From Paenibacillus planticolens (lineage in GTDB: Bacteria > Bacillota > Bacilli > Paenibacillales > NBRC-103111), in the NCBI RefSeq assembly GCF_013141725.1, contig NZ_WHNZ01000048.1:1-64000 (forward strand): DNA of 64,000 nt. The letters run 5' to 3'. Positions 18,653 to 26,704 of the stretch are shown in pieces; positions within the stretch are counted from its first letter, which is position 1, and each line of letters opens with the position of its first letter. Below the pieces are notes generated by a model. That model was not told where the DNA came from and made no database searches. It was given only the letters and a program-made list of their open reading frames with translations. The position numbers were made by a program, and so were the translations under genes.

Positions 18653-19957
18653 TTACGCCATGCGGCTGTTCTTTAAAATAGCTGCTGCCGCTCGTTTGGC
18701 GCTAGCCGCTGAAGCATCGGCGAGCATTTCGCCATGCGTGACCCAGTCTCCGGCCACATAGAGGCCGGGCACTCCTTCAACAGCCGGTCCCGTGAAACGT
18801 ATCGTTCTACCGATGTGCAGGGTGTCGTGGACAACGGTAATATTGGGCATGAACTGCCGGGCCACCACTTCTTGTTCCCATCCCGGATGGAGGGTATTCA
18901 TCACATCGATCATCAGTCGCTCGTCAGCCTTCGGATCGCTCTCCCCAGGTCCGTTGTACTTCACCAAATGCACAACCCGTATACCATTGTCACTTAACCG
19001 GGCATTCACGGTATGATGAGAGAAAAAAATCGGTTGATCAAGGCCCATGACAAAGTCCCGGCCTCGTTCAGGCAGCTTTCTCAATCCGAGGTCCAGGCAT
19101 GCTGCCATGGACGGACGAGCCTGATCCTTCCACTGCTTTAGCAGGGTGCGGTCCGCTGCATCACTGACGAGCTTATACGTTTCGGAAGGAGAAGCCGTGC
19201 TGATGACATTCGATGCCCTGACCTCTTCTCCGTCGGCAAGCCTAACCTTTTGTACCTTGCCATTCTCCAGCAGGATTTCTTTCACGTCTTTGCCATTCAC
19301 GATTTGCACGCCTGCTTGAATCGCCTTGTCTTTCAGCTGATCCACAATCGTTTGCCAACCTCCATGAAGGTAGAGAACGCCTTTTAAAGAACGCTTCACC
19401 TGTGCCAATACAATTCCTGCAAGCTGATAGTCAGGATCCTGCGCATAAGTGGCTGTCCTGCATAGCGAGTAAAAGATATGACGTACCATCGGATCCGGCA
19501 TTTCCGCCTCGGCCCATGCTCTCAAGCTCATGTCAGGAATGCGGTTTGCGTCCATTTTGGCAAGCTTCATCACAAGCTGTATGAGCTGGATTTTGCTGGG
19601 CCATTTAAGCAGCTTCGAGGTGAGCATACTGCTCAAGTTCGCTGGCATGGGAACGATTCGATTGTTCCACATGGCATTCATCTTAGAGGGCGGATTGCCC
19701 CCATCCAGTCGAACGCCCAGTTCTGCCAAAATCGCGTGCGCCTGGCCCGCACGGTATAACGCATGCCCGCCTAAATTAAGGAAGGCGCCATTTTTCTTAT
19801 TCGTCTTCGCCCTGCCGCCCAAGCGCCCCGACTTCTCAAATATAACGACGGATTGCCCGCCTTTCGCTAAATCAATCGCCGCGATAAGTCCCGCCAAGCC
19901 TCCGCCTATGACAGCTGTATCGTACTGGTTTACCTCAGATTTATTCAACTCCATCAT
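18653..19957 (-). CDS. FAD-dependent amine oxidase/phytoene-desaturase-like oxidoreductase
   Basis: A 434-residue flavoprotein with an N-terminal dinucleotide-binding motif AVIGGGLAGL (near residues 15-24), the FEKSGRLGGRAKT FAD block, and a C-terminal GLYVAGDWV FAD-binding segment. The substrate is unknown; it resembles NAD(P)-binding oxidoreductases related to protoporphyrinogen oxidase and carotenoid desaturases. ECF41 sigma factors are characteristically encoded next to such oxidoreductases, carboxymuconolactone decarboxylases or epimerases, which they control. Two adjacent ATG codons (19957, 19954) follow GGAGGGTG; the first is given. Confidence 0.85.
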   Translation of the reverse strand: MMELNKSEVNQYDTAVIGGGLAGLIAAIDLAKGGQSVVIFEKSGRLGGRAKTNKKNGAFLNLGGHALYRAGQAHAILAELGVRLDGGNPPSKMNAMWNNRIVPMPANLSSMLTSKLLKWPSKIQLIQLVMKLAKMDANRIPDMSLRAWAEAEMPDPMVRHIFYSLCRTATYAQDPDYQLAGIVLAQVKRSLKGVLYLHGGWQTIVDQLKDKAIQAGVQIVNGKDVKEILLENGKVQKVRLADGEEVRASNVISTASPSETYKLVSDAADRTLLKQWKDQARPSMAACLDLGLRKLPERGRDFVMGLDQPIFFSHHTVNARLSDNGIRVVHLVKYNGPGESDPKADERLMIDVMNTLHPGWEQEVVARQFMPNITVVHDTLHIGRTIRFTGPAVEGVPGLYVAGDWVTHGEMLADASAASAKRAAAAILKNSRMA

Positions 19958-19994
19958 CCTGCATCACCCTCCGTTTTCTCATTTCGATATATAA

Positions 19995-20021
19995 GGCGAA
20001 TGAGGCAATGGTTTTGTGACA
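19995..20021 (-). promoter_or_regulatory. ECF41-type promoter of the oxidoreductase-sigma factor operon
   Basis: On the minus strand TGTCACA (20015-20021), exactly 16 bp, then CGCC (19995-19998). The published ECF41 target promoter is TGTCACA-N16-CGTC, so there is a single mismatch. It lies about 40 bp before the oxidoreductase start. Confidence 0.75.
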
Positions 20022-20063
20022 AAAGTTAAGCTTGTTTTTCGGTGTTAACGCAGACCCGTACAA

Positions 20064-20093
20064 CAAAAAACCTCCGACTCACAGAGTCGAAGG
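20064..20093 (-). terminator. Terminator of the DUF990-type ABC transporter operon
   Basis: A 10-bp stem (20071-20080 with 20084-20093, one G-U pair, 3-nt loop) is followed by six T residues on the minus strand, 11 nt after the permease stop. Confidence 0.88.
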
Positions 20094-20104
20094 CCAAGAC
20101 CTGA

Positions 20105-20890
20105 TTACGATCCCGCGCCGCGGTACCGCTTCACGCCAATATTCCAAACCGTAATGCCAATAAAACTGAAAACAATTCCCATGACCGGTGTCAGCAGCGC
20201 AAACCACTTCCAATTCGCCGGATCGATGAAATACGCAGCGGGATAAAAGCCCACGAAAGCAAACGGCAAAATCCACGTCAAAATGCTGCGCAGCAGCTTG
20301 TTGTAAATCGTCGCCGGATAGCGTCCATAGTTCTGGATGTTCCAGATCAGCGGCAAAATGCCCGTCGGAGCATCGGAGAAAAAGGCAAGCGACGTCAGCG
20401 AGATATACACGCCCGCATAAATCAGAATCGATCCCACAACCATCACGATAAACATCAGCGGATCAGTCCAATGGAACGGAAGTTCCAGCTGCACCCAGGA
20501 GTAAATCATGACAATCAGCCCCGCCAGCGCGCTGAAGAGAGACGCGGGATCCAGATTTTCAATCATCAGCTGCCATAAGTTATAAGCCGGCCGGGTCAGG
20601 ATACGGTCCATTTCCCCTTTAACAATATATCGTTCACTGAATCCCCACAGATTAAAAAAAGTGATGAATATGCCATACGGGATCATAAAATAACCGTAAA
20701 TGAACAAGATTTGTTCTTGATTCCAGCCGCCCAGCGATTGTGTTTGCATAAAGACAACGAGAATGAAGAATAAGTTAAGCCCATTGAACATCAGATCGGA
20801 AAGCACTTCAATCCAGAAGTCGGATCGGTAGGTGAGACGGGTTTTCATGTAGTTTTTCAAATAATCGACAACTAGGGAGACATAGAACAT
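20105..20890 (-). CDS. ABC-2 type transporter permease (DUF990 family), second subunit
   Basis: A 261-residue membrane protein with six hydrophobic segments. The GEMDRILTRP motif after the second membrane pair is typical of the ABC-2/DUF990 permeases that work as heteromeric exporters with one ATPase. It lies 6 bp downstream of a related permease, and both follow the ATPase gene, so the three form one exporter. The substrate is unknown. A terminator follows directly. Confidence 0.85.
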   Translation of the reverse strand: MFYVSLVVDYLKNYMKTRLTYRSDFWIEVLSDLMFNGLNLFFILVVFMQTQSLGGWNQEQILFIYGYFMIPYGIFITFFNLWGFSERYIVKGEMDRILTRPAYNLWQLMIENLDPASLFSALAGLIVMIYSWVQLELPFHWTDPLMFIVMVVGSILIYAGVYISLTSLAFFSDAPTGILPLIWNIQNYGRYPATIYNKLLRSILTWILPFAFVGFYPAAYFIDPANWKWFALLTPVMGIVFSFIGITVWNIGVKRYRGAGS

Positions 20891-20896
20891 CTTCTG

Positions 20897-21691
20897 TTAA
20901 CCCCCCTGTACGAATAAACGCGTTTTGGATTTAATCCAGAGGACGGCCATCGGGATGAGCAGAAGCACGAACCATAACACCTGCACGCCAAGGTTTTGGA
21001 AAATCGCAGAGCCTGAAATTTTTCCAGTGAACACTGCGCTCGGCAAGTACGTAATTGCTTGAAACGGCAGCCATTCCAGAACCGATTTGGACCATCCCGG
21101 GAAAAAGGAGATCGGAATAATCAAGCCGGAAAACAGGTCGACCGCAACGCGCTTCATGCGCATCAGGCCTTCGTTATTTTCCAGGAAGAACGCAAACAAC
21201 CCGGTAATGATATTAAGCTGCGTATTGATTAAGAAGCTGAAAAACAACATGACGAAATAGATCAGCCACAGGTTGGGATCACTTGGGAATTCAATCGGCA
21301 GCAGCAGCCAAATGAAAATCATGCCCGGCGTCGTGAAAAGCAGCAAACGGAAGACACCTTCACCGAGTCCCTGCATCATTTTCACAAACACATAATTGTA
21401 CGGCCGAATGAATTGGATCGCTACGCTGCCGTCGCGAATTTCATTGGCAATTTCCCGGTCTAAGTTATTGAAGTAGAATGCGCGCCCCATCCAGGAAATC
21501 GCTACATAGGTGGTCATTTGCCCCAGTGTCAGGCCGCCGATCATCTCTTGCCCGCCATAAATCGCTTTATACACAAAATAGTAGGACCCAATATTGAGGG
21601 CATAAATCAAAATGCCGCTGTAGTAATTCACCCGGTAAGCGAGCATCATGAGGAAACGCATGCGAATAACTTCCAAGTACGCGCTAAGCAT
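20897..21691 (-). CDS. ABC-2 type transporter permease (DUF990 family), first subunit
   Basis: A 264-residue membrane protein with six hydrophobic segments and the block EIRDGSVAIQFIRPYNY, the counterpart of the GEMDRILTRP motif in the neighbouring permease. Its start overlaps the ATPase stop by 8 bp, indicating translational coupling. Heterodimer formation with the second permease is inferred from the operon. Comparable three-gene exporters are widespread in Firmicutes; no substrate can be named. Confidence 0.85.
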   Translation of the reverse strand: MLSAYLEVIRMRFLMMLAYRVNYYSGILIYALNIGSYYFVYKAIYGGQEMIGGLTLGQMTTYVAISWMGRAFYFNNLDREIANEIRDGSVAIQFIRPYNYVFVKMMQGLGEGVFRLLLFTTPGMIFIWLLLPIEFPSDPNLWLIYFVMLFFSFLINTQLNIITGLFAFFLENNEGLMRMKRVAVDLFSGLIIPISFFPGWSKSVLEWLPFQAITYLPSAVFTGKISGSAIFQNLGVQVLWFVLLLIPMAVLWIKSKTRLFVQGG

Positions 21692-22739
21692 GTGTGACGA
21701 CTCCCTCTGGCTGCTTGGCTTCCTCTGGACGTTTCACATCGGCTGAACCTGCTTTATATATTTCTCGTACAATGTCATCTGTGTTGGTTTCATTGATTTT
21801 GATATCCTGAATTTGCACAACGCCGACCACGCGGCCCAGCACTTCAGACACGTTGGCACGCTCGAAAGGGATAAACACTTTGGCGGACAGTTCGTTCTCA
21901 AGCTGCCACGCCACATCCAGACCCTGCGTCAGCTCCTGAAGTCGCGGCAGTGTGATCGGATGCTCGAACTGGAGCACCACTTCCTTGCCCTTGCCCCACT
22001 TGATTTTCAGCTCCTCCAGACCGCCGTCATAAATAATACGGCCGTCATCGAGCATAATAACACGCGAGCAAAGCGCCTCAATATCCTGCAAATCATGCGT
22101 AGTCAACAGGATTGTCGTCTCGTAGCGCTGATTGAGTGATTTCAGAAATTCACGAATTTCTGTTTTCACGACGATATCCAAACCGATGGTTGGTTCGTCT
22201 AAGAAGAGAATCGCCGGATTATGAATCAGCGAAGCGGCAAGCTCACAACGCATCCGCTGCCCCAAACTCAATTTACGGACAGGTCGTGATAATAAATCGG
22301 ATAATTGCAGGCGATCGACAAGTTCGTCGAGACGCTTTTTGTAGTCGGCTTCGGAGACGCGGTACACCTTTTTCAACAACTGAAAAGATTCAACTACGCC
22401 GATGTCCCACCACAGCTGACTGCGTTGACCGAACACGACGCCGATTCCGGCTACGAACTTCTCGCGCTCTTTAAAAGGAACGAAGCCGTTGACCTTGATA
22501 TGTCCTGAAGTTGGGACAAGAATACCGGTCAGCATCTTGATCGTTGTCGATTTACCGGCGCCATTTTCACCGATATAACCGCAAATTTCGCCTTTGGGAA
22601 TTTGAAAGCTAATGTCTTTTACAGCTGTAATGTGCTTGTATTCCCGATGAAACAAATCTTGAAAGGCACCTTTTAGGCCACCGCGGCTCTGTTGAACTTG
22701 AAATTCTTTGCGAAGCATTTCTACATCTATGGCTAACAT
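21684..22739 (-). CDS. ABC transporter ATP-binding protein of a DUF990-type exporter
   Basis: A 351-residue ATPase. Walker A GENGAGKSTTIKML, Q-loop and WDIGVVESF block, signature LSLGQRMRCELAASL and Walker B ILFLDEPTIGLD are all present, followed by the H-loop and a C-terminal extension of about 100 residues usual in this exporter class. ATG 22739 is preceded by a G-rich ribosome binding site; the frame opens 15 codons further upstream without one. First gene of the operon with two permeases. Confidence 0.9.
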   Translation of the reverse strand: MLAIDVEMLRKEFQVQQSRGGLKGAFQDLFHREYKHITAVKDISFQIPKGEICGYIGENGAGKSTTIKMLTGILVPTSGHIKVNGFVPFKEREKFVAGIGVVFGQRSQLWWDIGVVESFQLLKKVYRVSEADYKKRLDELVDRLQLSDLLSRPVRKLSLGQRMRCELAASLIHNPAILFLDEPTIGLDIVVKTEIREFLKSLNQRYETTILLTTHDLQDIEALCSRVIMLDDGRIIYDGGLEELKIKWGKGKEVVLQFEHPITLPRLQELTQGLDVAWQLENELSAKVFIPFERANVSEVLGRVVGVVQIQDIKINETNTDDIVREIYKAGSADVKRPEEAKQPEGVVTHA

Positions 22740-22797
22740 GAATTTCCCCCCTGTCCCTGTAGACTCGGCTACATATAACGGCAAAAATCGCCGTAAC

Positions 22798-22827
22798 TTG
22801 CTATCGAAGTTTCATAGCATCTATAAT
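22798..22827 (+). promoter_or_regulatory. Candidate SigA promoter of the LCP gene
   Basis: TTGCTA (22798-22803), an 18-bp spacer and TATAAT (22822-22827), about 105 bp before the proposed TTG start. Confidence 0.55.
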
Positions 22828-22936
22828 ATGGATCATAAAGCTAAATTGTAAAACAGATGCATCAAACACATGATACATGAATTCTGTAAGAAAAAAAAGT
22901 ACAGATTATCCCTACATAAGAAAGGAGCGCAGAAAC

Positions 22937-23974
22937 TTGAGAATTATCAAACGAACCTTGCTCCTGATCGGCTTGCTCCTGATGGTGGCGGCCGGTTATT
23001 ACTCCTATTCCTTTTATAATTTTGCACAAAACATTTCCAATAAATCGGAGGATCCGAAGGGCAGCACCCCTCTTATCGCTCAGACGGTCAAAGACAAAGG
23101 CGAAAAGTATACGCCGCCCAAATGGGAAGGCAAGCAGCGTGTAAATATTTTGCTGTTAGGCGGAGATTCCCGCGGCATGGTGAAGAACGAGCTGCCCCGC
23201 TCCGATAGCATTATGCTCGCATCGATCGATCCTGTGACCAAGAAAGCGCATCTTTTCTCGATCCTTCGCGATACGTATGTGAAGATTCCAGGCGAAGGGG
23301 AAGACCGCATCAACACAGCGATTACGACAGGCGGTCCGAATTTGGCGATGAAAACCGTCAGCGACTTGCTCGGCATCCCCGTCCAGTACTATGTTTATAC
23401 GGATTTCAAAGGTTTTATTGCCCTTATTGATGCGGTTGGCGGGATTGATATCGACGTCGAAAAGGATATGAAATATTCCGATTCGGAAGATGACCATGTG
23501 TATGATATTAATTTGAAAAAAGGGCCTCAGCATCTCGACGGCAAAACGGCTCTGCAGTACGTGCGCTTCCGGCACGATGCTTTATCGGATTTCTCGCGTA
23601 CGGAACGCCAACGGAAGTTTCTTACGGCAGTAGCCCAAAAAATGCAAACTACGTCATCGCTCATTAAACTGCCCAAAATTTTGAACGCCATGGACCCTTA
23701 CATTGATACCAATCTAAGCGTATCGGACATGCTGAAGCTCGCTACATTAGGCTATGAAGCTAAAGCGGACGGCATCATTTCCTCCCAGCTTCCGCCGACT
23801 GATCTCCTCGCTGAGAAAAATGTCCGGGGCGCTGCGGTGATTACAGCGAACAAAGATAAACTGCAGCAATATGTAAAGGATCTGTTTGCTGGCAAGGCGG
23901 ATGCGGACACCGGCCCAACGAAGCCGTCCCCATCCCCTACACCGAAGTCATCCGTGAAAACAACGGTGAAGTAA
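22937..23974 (+). CDS. LytR-CpsA-Psr family wall polymer transferase
   Basis: A 345-residue membrane-anchored enzyme that transfers lipid-linked glycopolymers such as teichoic acids onto peptidoglycan outside the cell. One N-terminal membrane segment (about residues 3-22) precedes the LCP domain with RVNILLLGGDSRG, the DSIMLASIDP Asp/Arg block, LRDTYVKIPG and ALQYVRFRHD. The C terminus is a Pro/Ser/Thr-rich tail. I choose TTG 22937 because AAAGGAG lies 9 nt upstream; ATG 22877, 20 codons earlier, has no ribosome binding site and would add a charged leader. Followed by a strong terminator. Confidence 0.88.
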   Translation: MRIIKRTLLLIGLLLMVAAGYYSYSFYNFAQNISNKSEDPKGSTPLIAQTVKDKGEKYTPPKWEGKQRVNILLLGGDSRGMVKNELPRSDSIMLASIDPVTKKAHLFSILRDTYVKIPGEGEDRINTAITTGGPNLAMKTVSDLLGIPVQYYVYTDFKGFIALIDAVGGIDIDVEKDMKYSDSEDDHVYDINLKKGPQHLDGKTALQYVRFRHDALSDFSRTERQRKFLTAVAQKMQTTSSLIKLPKILNAMDPYIDTNLSVSDMLKLATLGYEAKADGIISSQLPPTDLLAEKNVRGAAVITANKDKLQQYVKDLFAGKADADTGPTKPSPSPTPKSSVKTTVK

Positions 23975-23980
23975 GAACAT

Positions 23981-24027
23981 GCCTCTACTTGGCGCAGGGC
24001 TTAGAGCCCCGCAAGTAGAGGCTTTTT
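23981..24027 (+). terminator. Terminator of the LCP gene
   Basis: GCCTCTACTTG (23981-23991) pairs perfectly with CAAGTAGAGGC (24012-24022), followed by five T residues. Confidence 0.9.
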
Positions 24028-24040
24028 GTGAGATGTCCGC

Positions 24041-24221
24041 AACGGACTCCGGGGTCGCTATTTGAGCTTCTAAGGCGACTAGAGATTCCTATCGGACTCC
24101 GCGGCCGTTATTAGCCCTATTTCCATTAGAAATAGTGGCGGTATCATCGAATAACGTTATTTCTGTCCGTTACATCATCATTTTCGCTCAAAAGAGGTAA
24201 ATAGCGTCCTGTGAGTCCGAT
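24041..24221. repeat. Four-tag dispersed repeat, copy D (tag GGACTC)
   Basis: Tags: AACGGACTCC (24041) and ATCGGACTCC (24091), then inverted GTCCGTT (24165-24171) and GAGTCCGAT (24213-24221). Core spacings are 50, 71 and 50 bp. First tag pairs with third (AACGGAC/GTCCGTT), second with fourth (ATCGGACTC/GAGTCCGAT). CGCTATTT follows the first tag and AAATAGCG precedes the last. Same layout as the copies at 10.9, 31.7, 58.8 and 59.7 kb with a different tag. No gene lies here. Confidence 0.85.
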
Positions 24222-24234
24222 GCGGTACAGAGGG

Positions 24235-24447
24235 CGTGAGGACTGAGGACTGAGGACAAAGAACAAGGACTAAGGTCAAGGACTAAGGTCAAGGACTAAG
24301 GTCAAGGACTAAGGTCAAGGACTAAGGTCAAGGACTGAGGACGAGGACTAAGGACAGGGACAGGGACTAAGGTCAAGGACTAAGGTCAAGGACTAAGGTC
24401 AAGGACTAAGGTCAAGGACTAAGGTCAAGGACTAAGGTCAAGGACCA
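24235..24447. repeat. 13-bp tandem repeat array upstream of hemL
   Basis: Ten exact copies of AAGGACTAAGGTC in two blocks of five (24265-24329 and 24375-24439), joined by degenerate units and bordered by GAGGACT-like units. A unit of 13 bp is not a multiple of three, so the array is not coding. It ends about 50 bp before the hemL start. Confidence 0.95.
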
Positions 24448-24496
24448 AAAGACAAAAGACAAACAAATACTACATAATAAAGGAATGATTTTTCTT

Positions 24497-25837
24497 ATGG
24501 AACGCAAAAACTCCGAGCAATTATATCAGGAAGCACTGCAGCACATCGTTGGCGGGGTCAACTCCCCTTCCCGCTCATTCAAAGCCGTCGGCGGCGGCGC
24601 TCCCGTCTTCATGAAGCGTGCGCAGGGTGCACACTTCTGGGATGTAGACGGGAATCGCTTCATTGATTACCTCGCCGCCTATGGCCCTATCATTACCGGT
24701 CACGCGCACCCGCACGTGACCGAAGCGATTTGCCGTGCCGCACAGAACGGCACGCTGTACGGCACCCCGACCGAACTCGAGATCGAGTTCGCCAAAATGC
24801 TGAAGTCCGCGATTCCTTCGCTGGACAAAGTACGCTTCGTCAACTCCGGCACCGAGGCCGTGATGACGACGATCCGCGTCGCGCGCGCCTATACCGGGCG
24901 CAACAAAATCATTAAGTTTGCCGGCTGCTACCACGGCCACTCCGATCTCGTGCTCGTGGCGGCCGGCTCCGGGCCGTCCACGCTCGGCACGCCGGACAGC
25001 GCCGGCGTGCCTGCGAGCATCGCGCAAGAGGTCATCACCGTGCCGTTCAACGACATTCCGGCACTAGAAGCAGCCCTTGCGCGTTGGGGTGAAGACATCG
25101 CCGCCGTGATGATCGAGCCCATCGTCGGCAACTTCGGCATGGTCATGCCCCATGCCGGCTACCTCGAGCAGCTCTGCGCGGCTGCTCGCAAACACGGCGC
25201 CCTCGTCATCTACGACGAGGTCATCACAGCGTTCCGCTTCCATTACGGAGCGGCACAGACCTACCCCGGCCTCCCGCTTGCGGAGGCCCAAGAGGCGGCG
25301 GCGCGCTTCGCCGCCGTCGAGCCGGACCTGACGGCCCTTGGCAAAGTGATCGGCGGGGGCTTGCCGATCGGGGCCTACGGGGGCCGCAAAGCCGTGATGG
25401 AGCAGGTCGCTCCGCTCGGACCTGCGTACCAAGCCGGCACGATGGCGGGGAACCCCGCCTCCATCTCGGCCGGCATCGCCTGCCTGGAGGTGCTCCAGCA
25501 GGCAGGCGTTTACGCCAAGCTCGAGCAGCTTGGTGCGACGCTTGCCGGCGGCATCGCGGAATCCGCCGCGAGACATGGCATCGCCTTGACGCTGAACCGG
25601 ATCGGCGGCGCCTTCTCTACCCACTTCTGCGATCATCCCGTCACCAACTATGACGAAGCGCAGGATACGGACGGCGAACGCTTCGCGGACTTCTTCCGCC
25701 TCATGCTGGAGCAAGGCATCAATCTTGCACCTTCCAAATATGAAGCATGGTTCATGACCATCGCCCATACGGAAGAAGACATCGCGAAGACGCTGGATGC
25801 AGTCGACAACGCATTCAAAACAATGAAAACGAGATAA
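24497..25837 (+). CDS. hemL: Glutamate-1-semialdehyde 2,1-aminomutase
   Basis: A PLP enzyme that converts glutamate-1-semialdehyde to 5-aminolevulinate in the C5 tetrapyrrole pathway. The 446-residue protein begins with the family pattern SEQLYQEALQHIVGGVNSP and has NSGTEAVMTTIRVAR, the YDEVITAFR PLP Asp block and the Schiff-base Lys in LGKVIGGGLPIG. ATG 24497 is chosen; ATG 24485 directly abuts the AAAGGA ribosome binding site. The gene is GC-rich compared with its surroundings and is not in a hemAXCDB cluster, so it may be the second paralogue (GsaB-like) that many Bacillales carry. Its upstream region is the 13-bp array. Confidence 0.93.
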   Translation: MERKNSEQLYQEALQHIVGGVNSPSRSFKAVGGGAPVFMKRAQGAHFWDVDGNRFIDYLAAYGPIITGHAHPHVTEAICRAAQNGTLYGTPTELEIEFAKMLKSAIPSLDKVRFVNSGTEAVMTTIRVARAYTGRNKIIKFAGCYHGHSDLVLVAAGSGPSTLGTPDSAGVPASIAQEVITVPFNDIPALEAALARWGEDIAAVMIEPIVGNFGMVMPHAGYLEQLCAAARKHGALVIYDEVITAFRFHYGAAQTYPGLPLAEAQEAAARFAAVEPDLTALGKVIGGGLPIGAYGGRKAVMEQVAPLGPAYQAGTMAGNPASISAGIACLEVLQQAGVYAKLEQLGATLAGGIAESAARHGIALTLNRIGGAFSTHFCDHPVTNYDEAQDTDGERFADFFRLMLEQGINLAPSKYEAWFMTIAHTEEDIAKTLDAVDNAFKTMKTR

Positions 25838-26197
25838 ATATTCAAGAGACTAGAACAATCCATATTAGGCATAATTCTAATTTTGATGTAACCTATTAGG
25901 ACAATTACTCTTAATAAATCTATTTATATATAAATCATGTAAAAGAAAGTTACATCGAAATCAGCTCATATAGCCCAATCAAGCGAAACGACGAAATGTT
26001 AACATTCTCAATGCAAGAACAAAAATCGTACGTTTAACTCTTACCATTACTCAACGCCAATCCGCGTCTGATTCATAAGCGCAAATTTGTTAGAAAATAC
26101 AAACAATTATTGCATCTTTGTTCGAAAATATCCGTGGTTCGCCTCTCTGCAGCAGCAGGAAATACTTGCTGCCTCCCACACCCAGCATGTCCCAGAA

Positions 26198-26230
26198 ACG
26201 AACTATGATCCTATCATAATCATAGTTCGT
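26198..26230. repeat. 12-bp inverted repeat in the hemL-gltB gap
   Basis: The AT-rich gap 25838-26704 holds no convincing gene. The clearest structure is this perfect inverted repeat, ACGAACTATGAT (26198-26209) and ATCATAGTTCGT (26219-26230), with a 9-nt loop and no adjacent T-run. It may be an operator or an RNA hairpin. No T-box or known riboswitch core was found in the gap. Confidence 0.6.
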
Positions 26231-26289
26231 TCGTATTTTAAGCCTAATCCAAGCTATGAATAAATTGGTTTTATTCACCAGTATACAAA

Positions 26290-26307
26290 AAAGGTAGCGC
26301 TTACATT
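26290..26307 (+). promoter_or_regulatory. Possible CcpA cre site upstream of gltB
   Basis: The sequence with core GTAGCGCTTACA matches the 18-bp cre consensus at all but two positions. It lies about 400 bp before gltB, a gene under carbon and nitrogen control in Bacillus. Tentative. Confidence 0.3.
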
Positions 26308-26653
26308 TTTGTTTTCGCTCTACAACTATTGTCGGATGAACTTTTTCATGCTATTCTAAGAATACTTTTACCCTTTTCACGAAAAGTCTTGTTTTCGCAG
26401 TATTCTCCTAGAAAGTTAGGGCATGATTTACAATTTCACGTTCGTTTTTTGTATGCTGTGCCCTACTTTATAACGGGTCGATTCTTGACTGAATTCAAGG
26501 GAGCCATTTCCTCGAAATTGGCATGCTATTCAGTTAAATTGCATTTTTATTCAAAATCTCGCATATTCGTTTTTGACCACTTTGCGGTCATCCATTGAAA
26601 ATGCTAAGAGTTGCGGGCTCATAAAGCCAAAATGCAAAAAAGCGTAAGTAGGA

Positions 26654-26704
26654 AGAGGAGTTTAACTATGTATGGGAGGTGACGGTCAGGCGACTGACCG
26701 AGCA
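26654..26704 (+). promoter_or_regulatory. gltB translation-start region: four-codon upstream ORF, second Shine-Dalgarno and bridging hairpin
   Basis: AGAGGAG (26654-26660) precedes a four-codon ORF M-Y-G-R-stop (26668-26682). Its stop overlaps GGGAGGTGA (26674-26682), a near-perfect Shine-Dalgarno sequence. A 7-bp hairpin with a GCGA tetraloop (26683-26700) follows, then AGCA and ATG 26705. Folding the hairpin brings the second Shine-Dalgarno to within a few bases of the ATG. Confidence 0.6.

Noticed and set aside
24235..24447. CRISPR-like array
   Set aside because: The 13-bp units are directly contiguous without unique spacers, and no cas genes are near.
26329..26598. 89-codon ORF in the gltB leader
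   Set aside because: TTG start without a ribosome binding site and an atypical aromatic-rich composition; probably chance in AT-rich DNA.
25838..26671. T-box or glutamine riboswitch before gltB
   Set aside because: No T-box AGGGTGGNACCGCG-like block or known aptamer core could be found.
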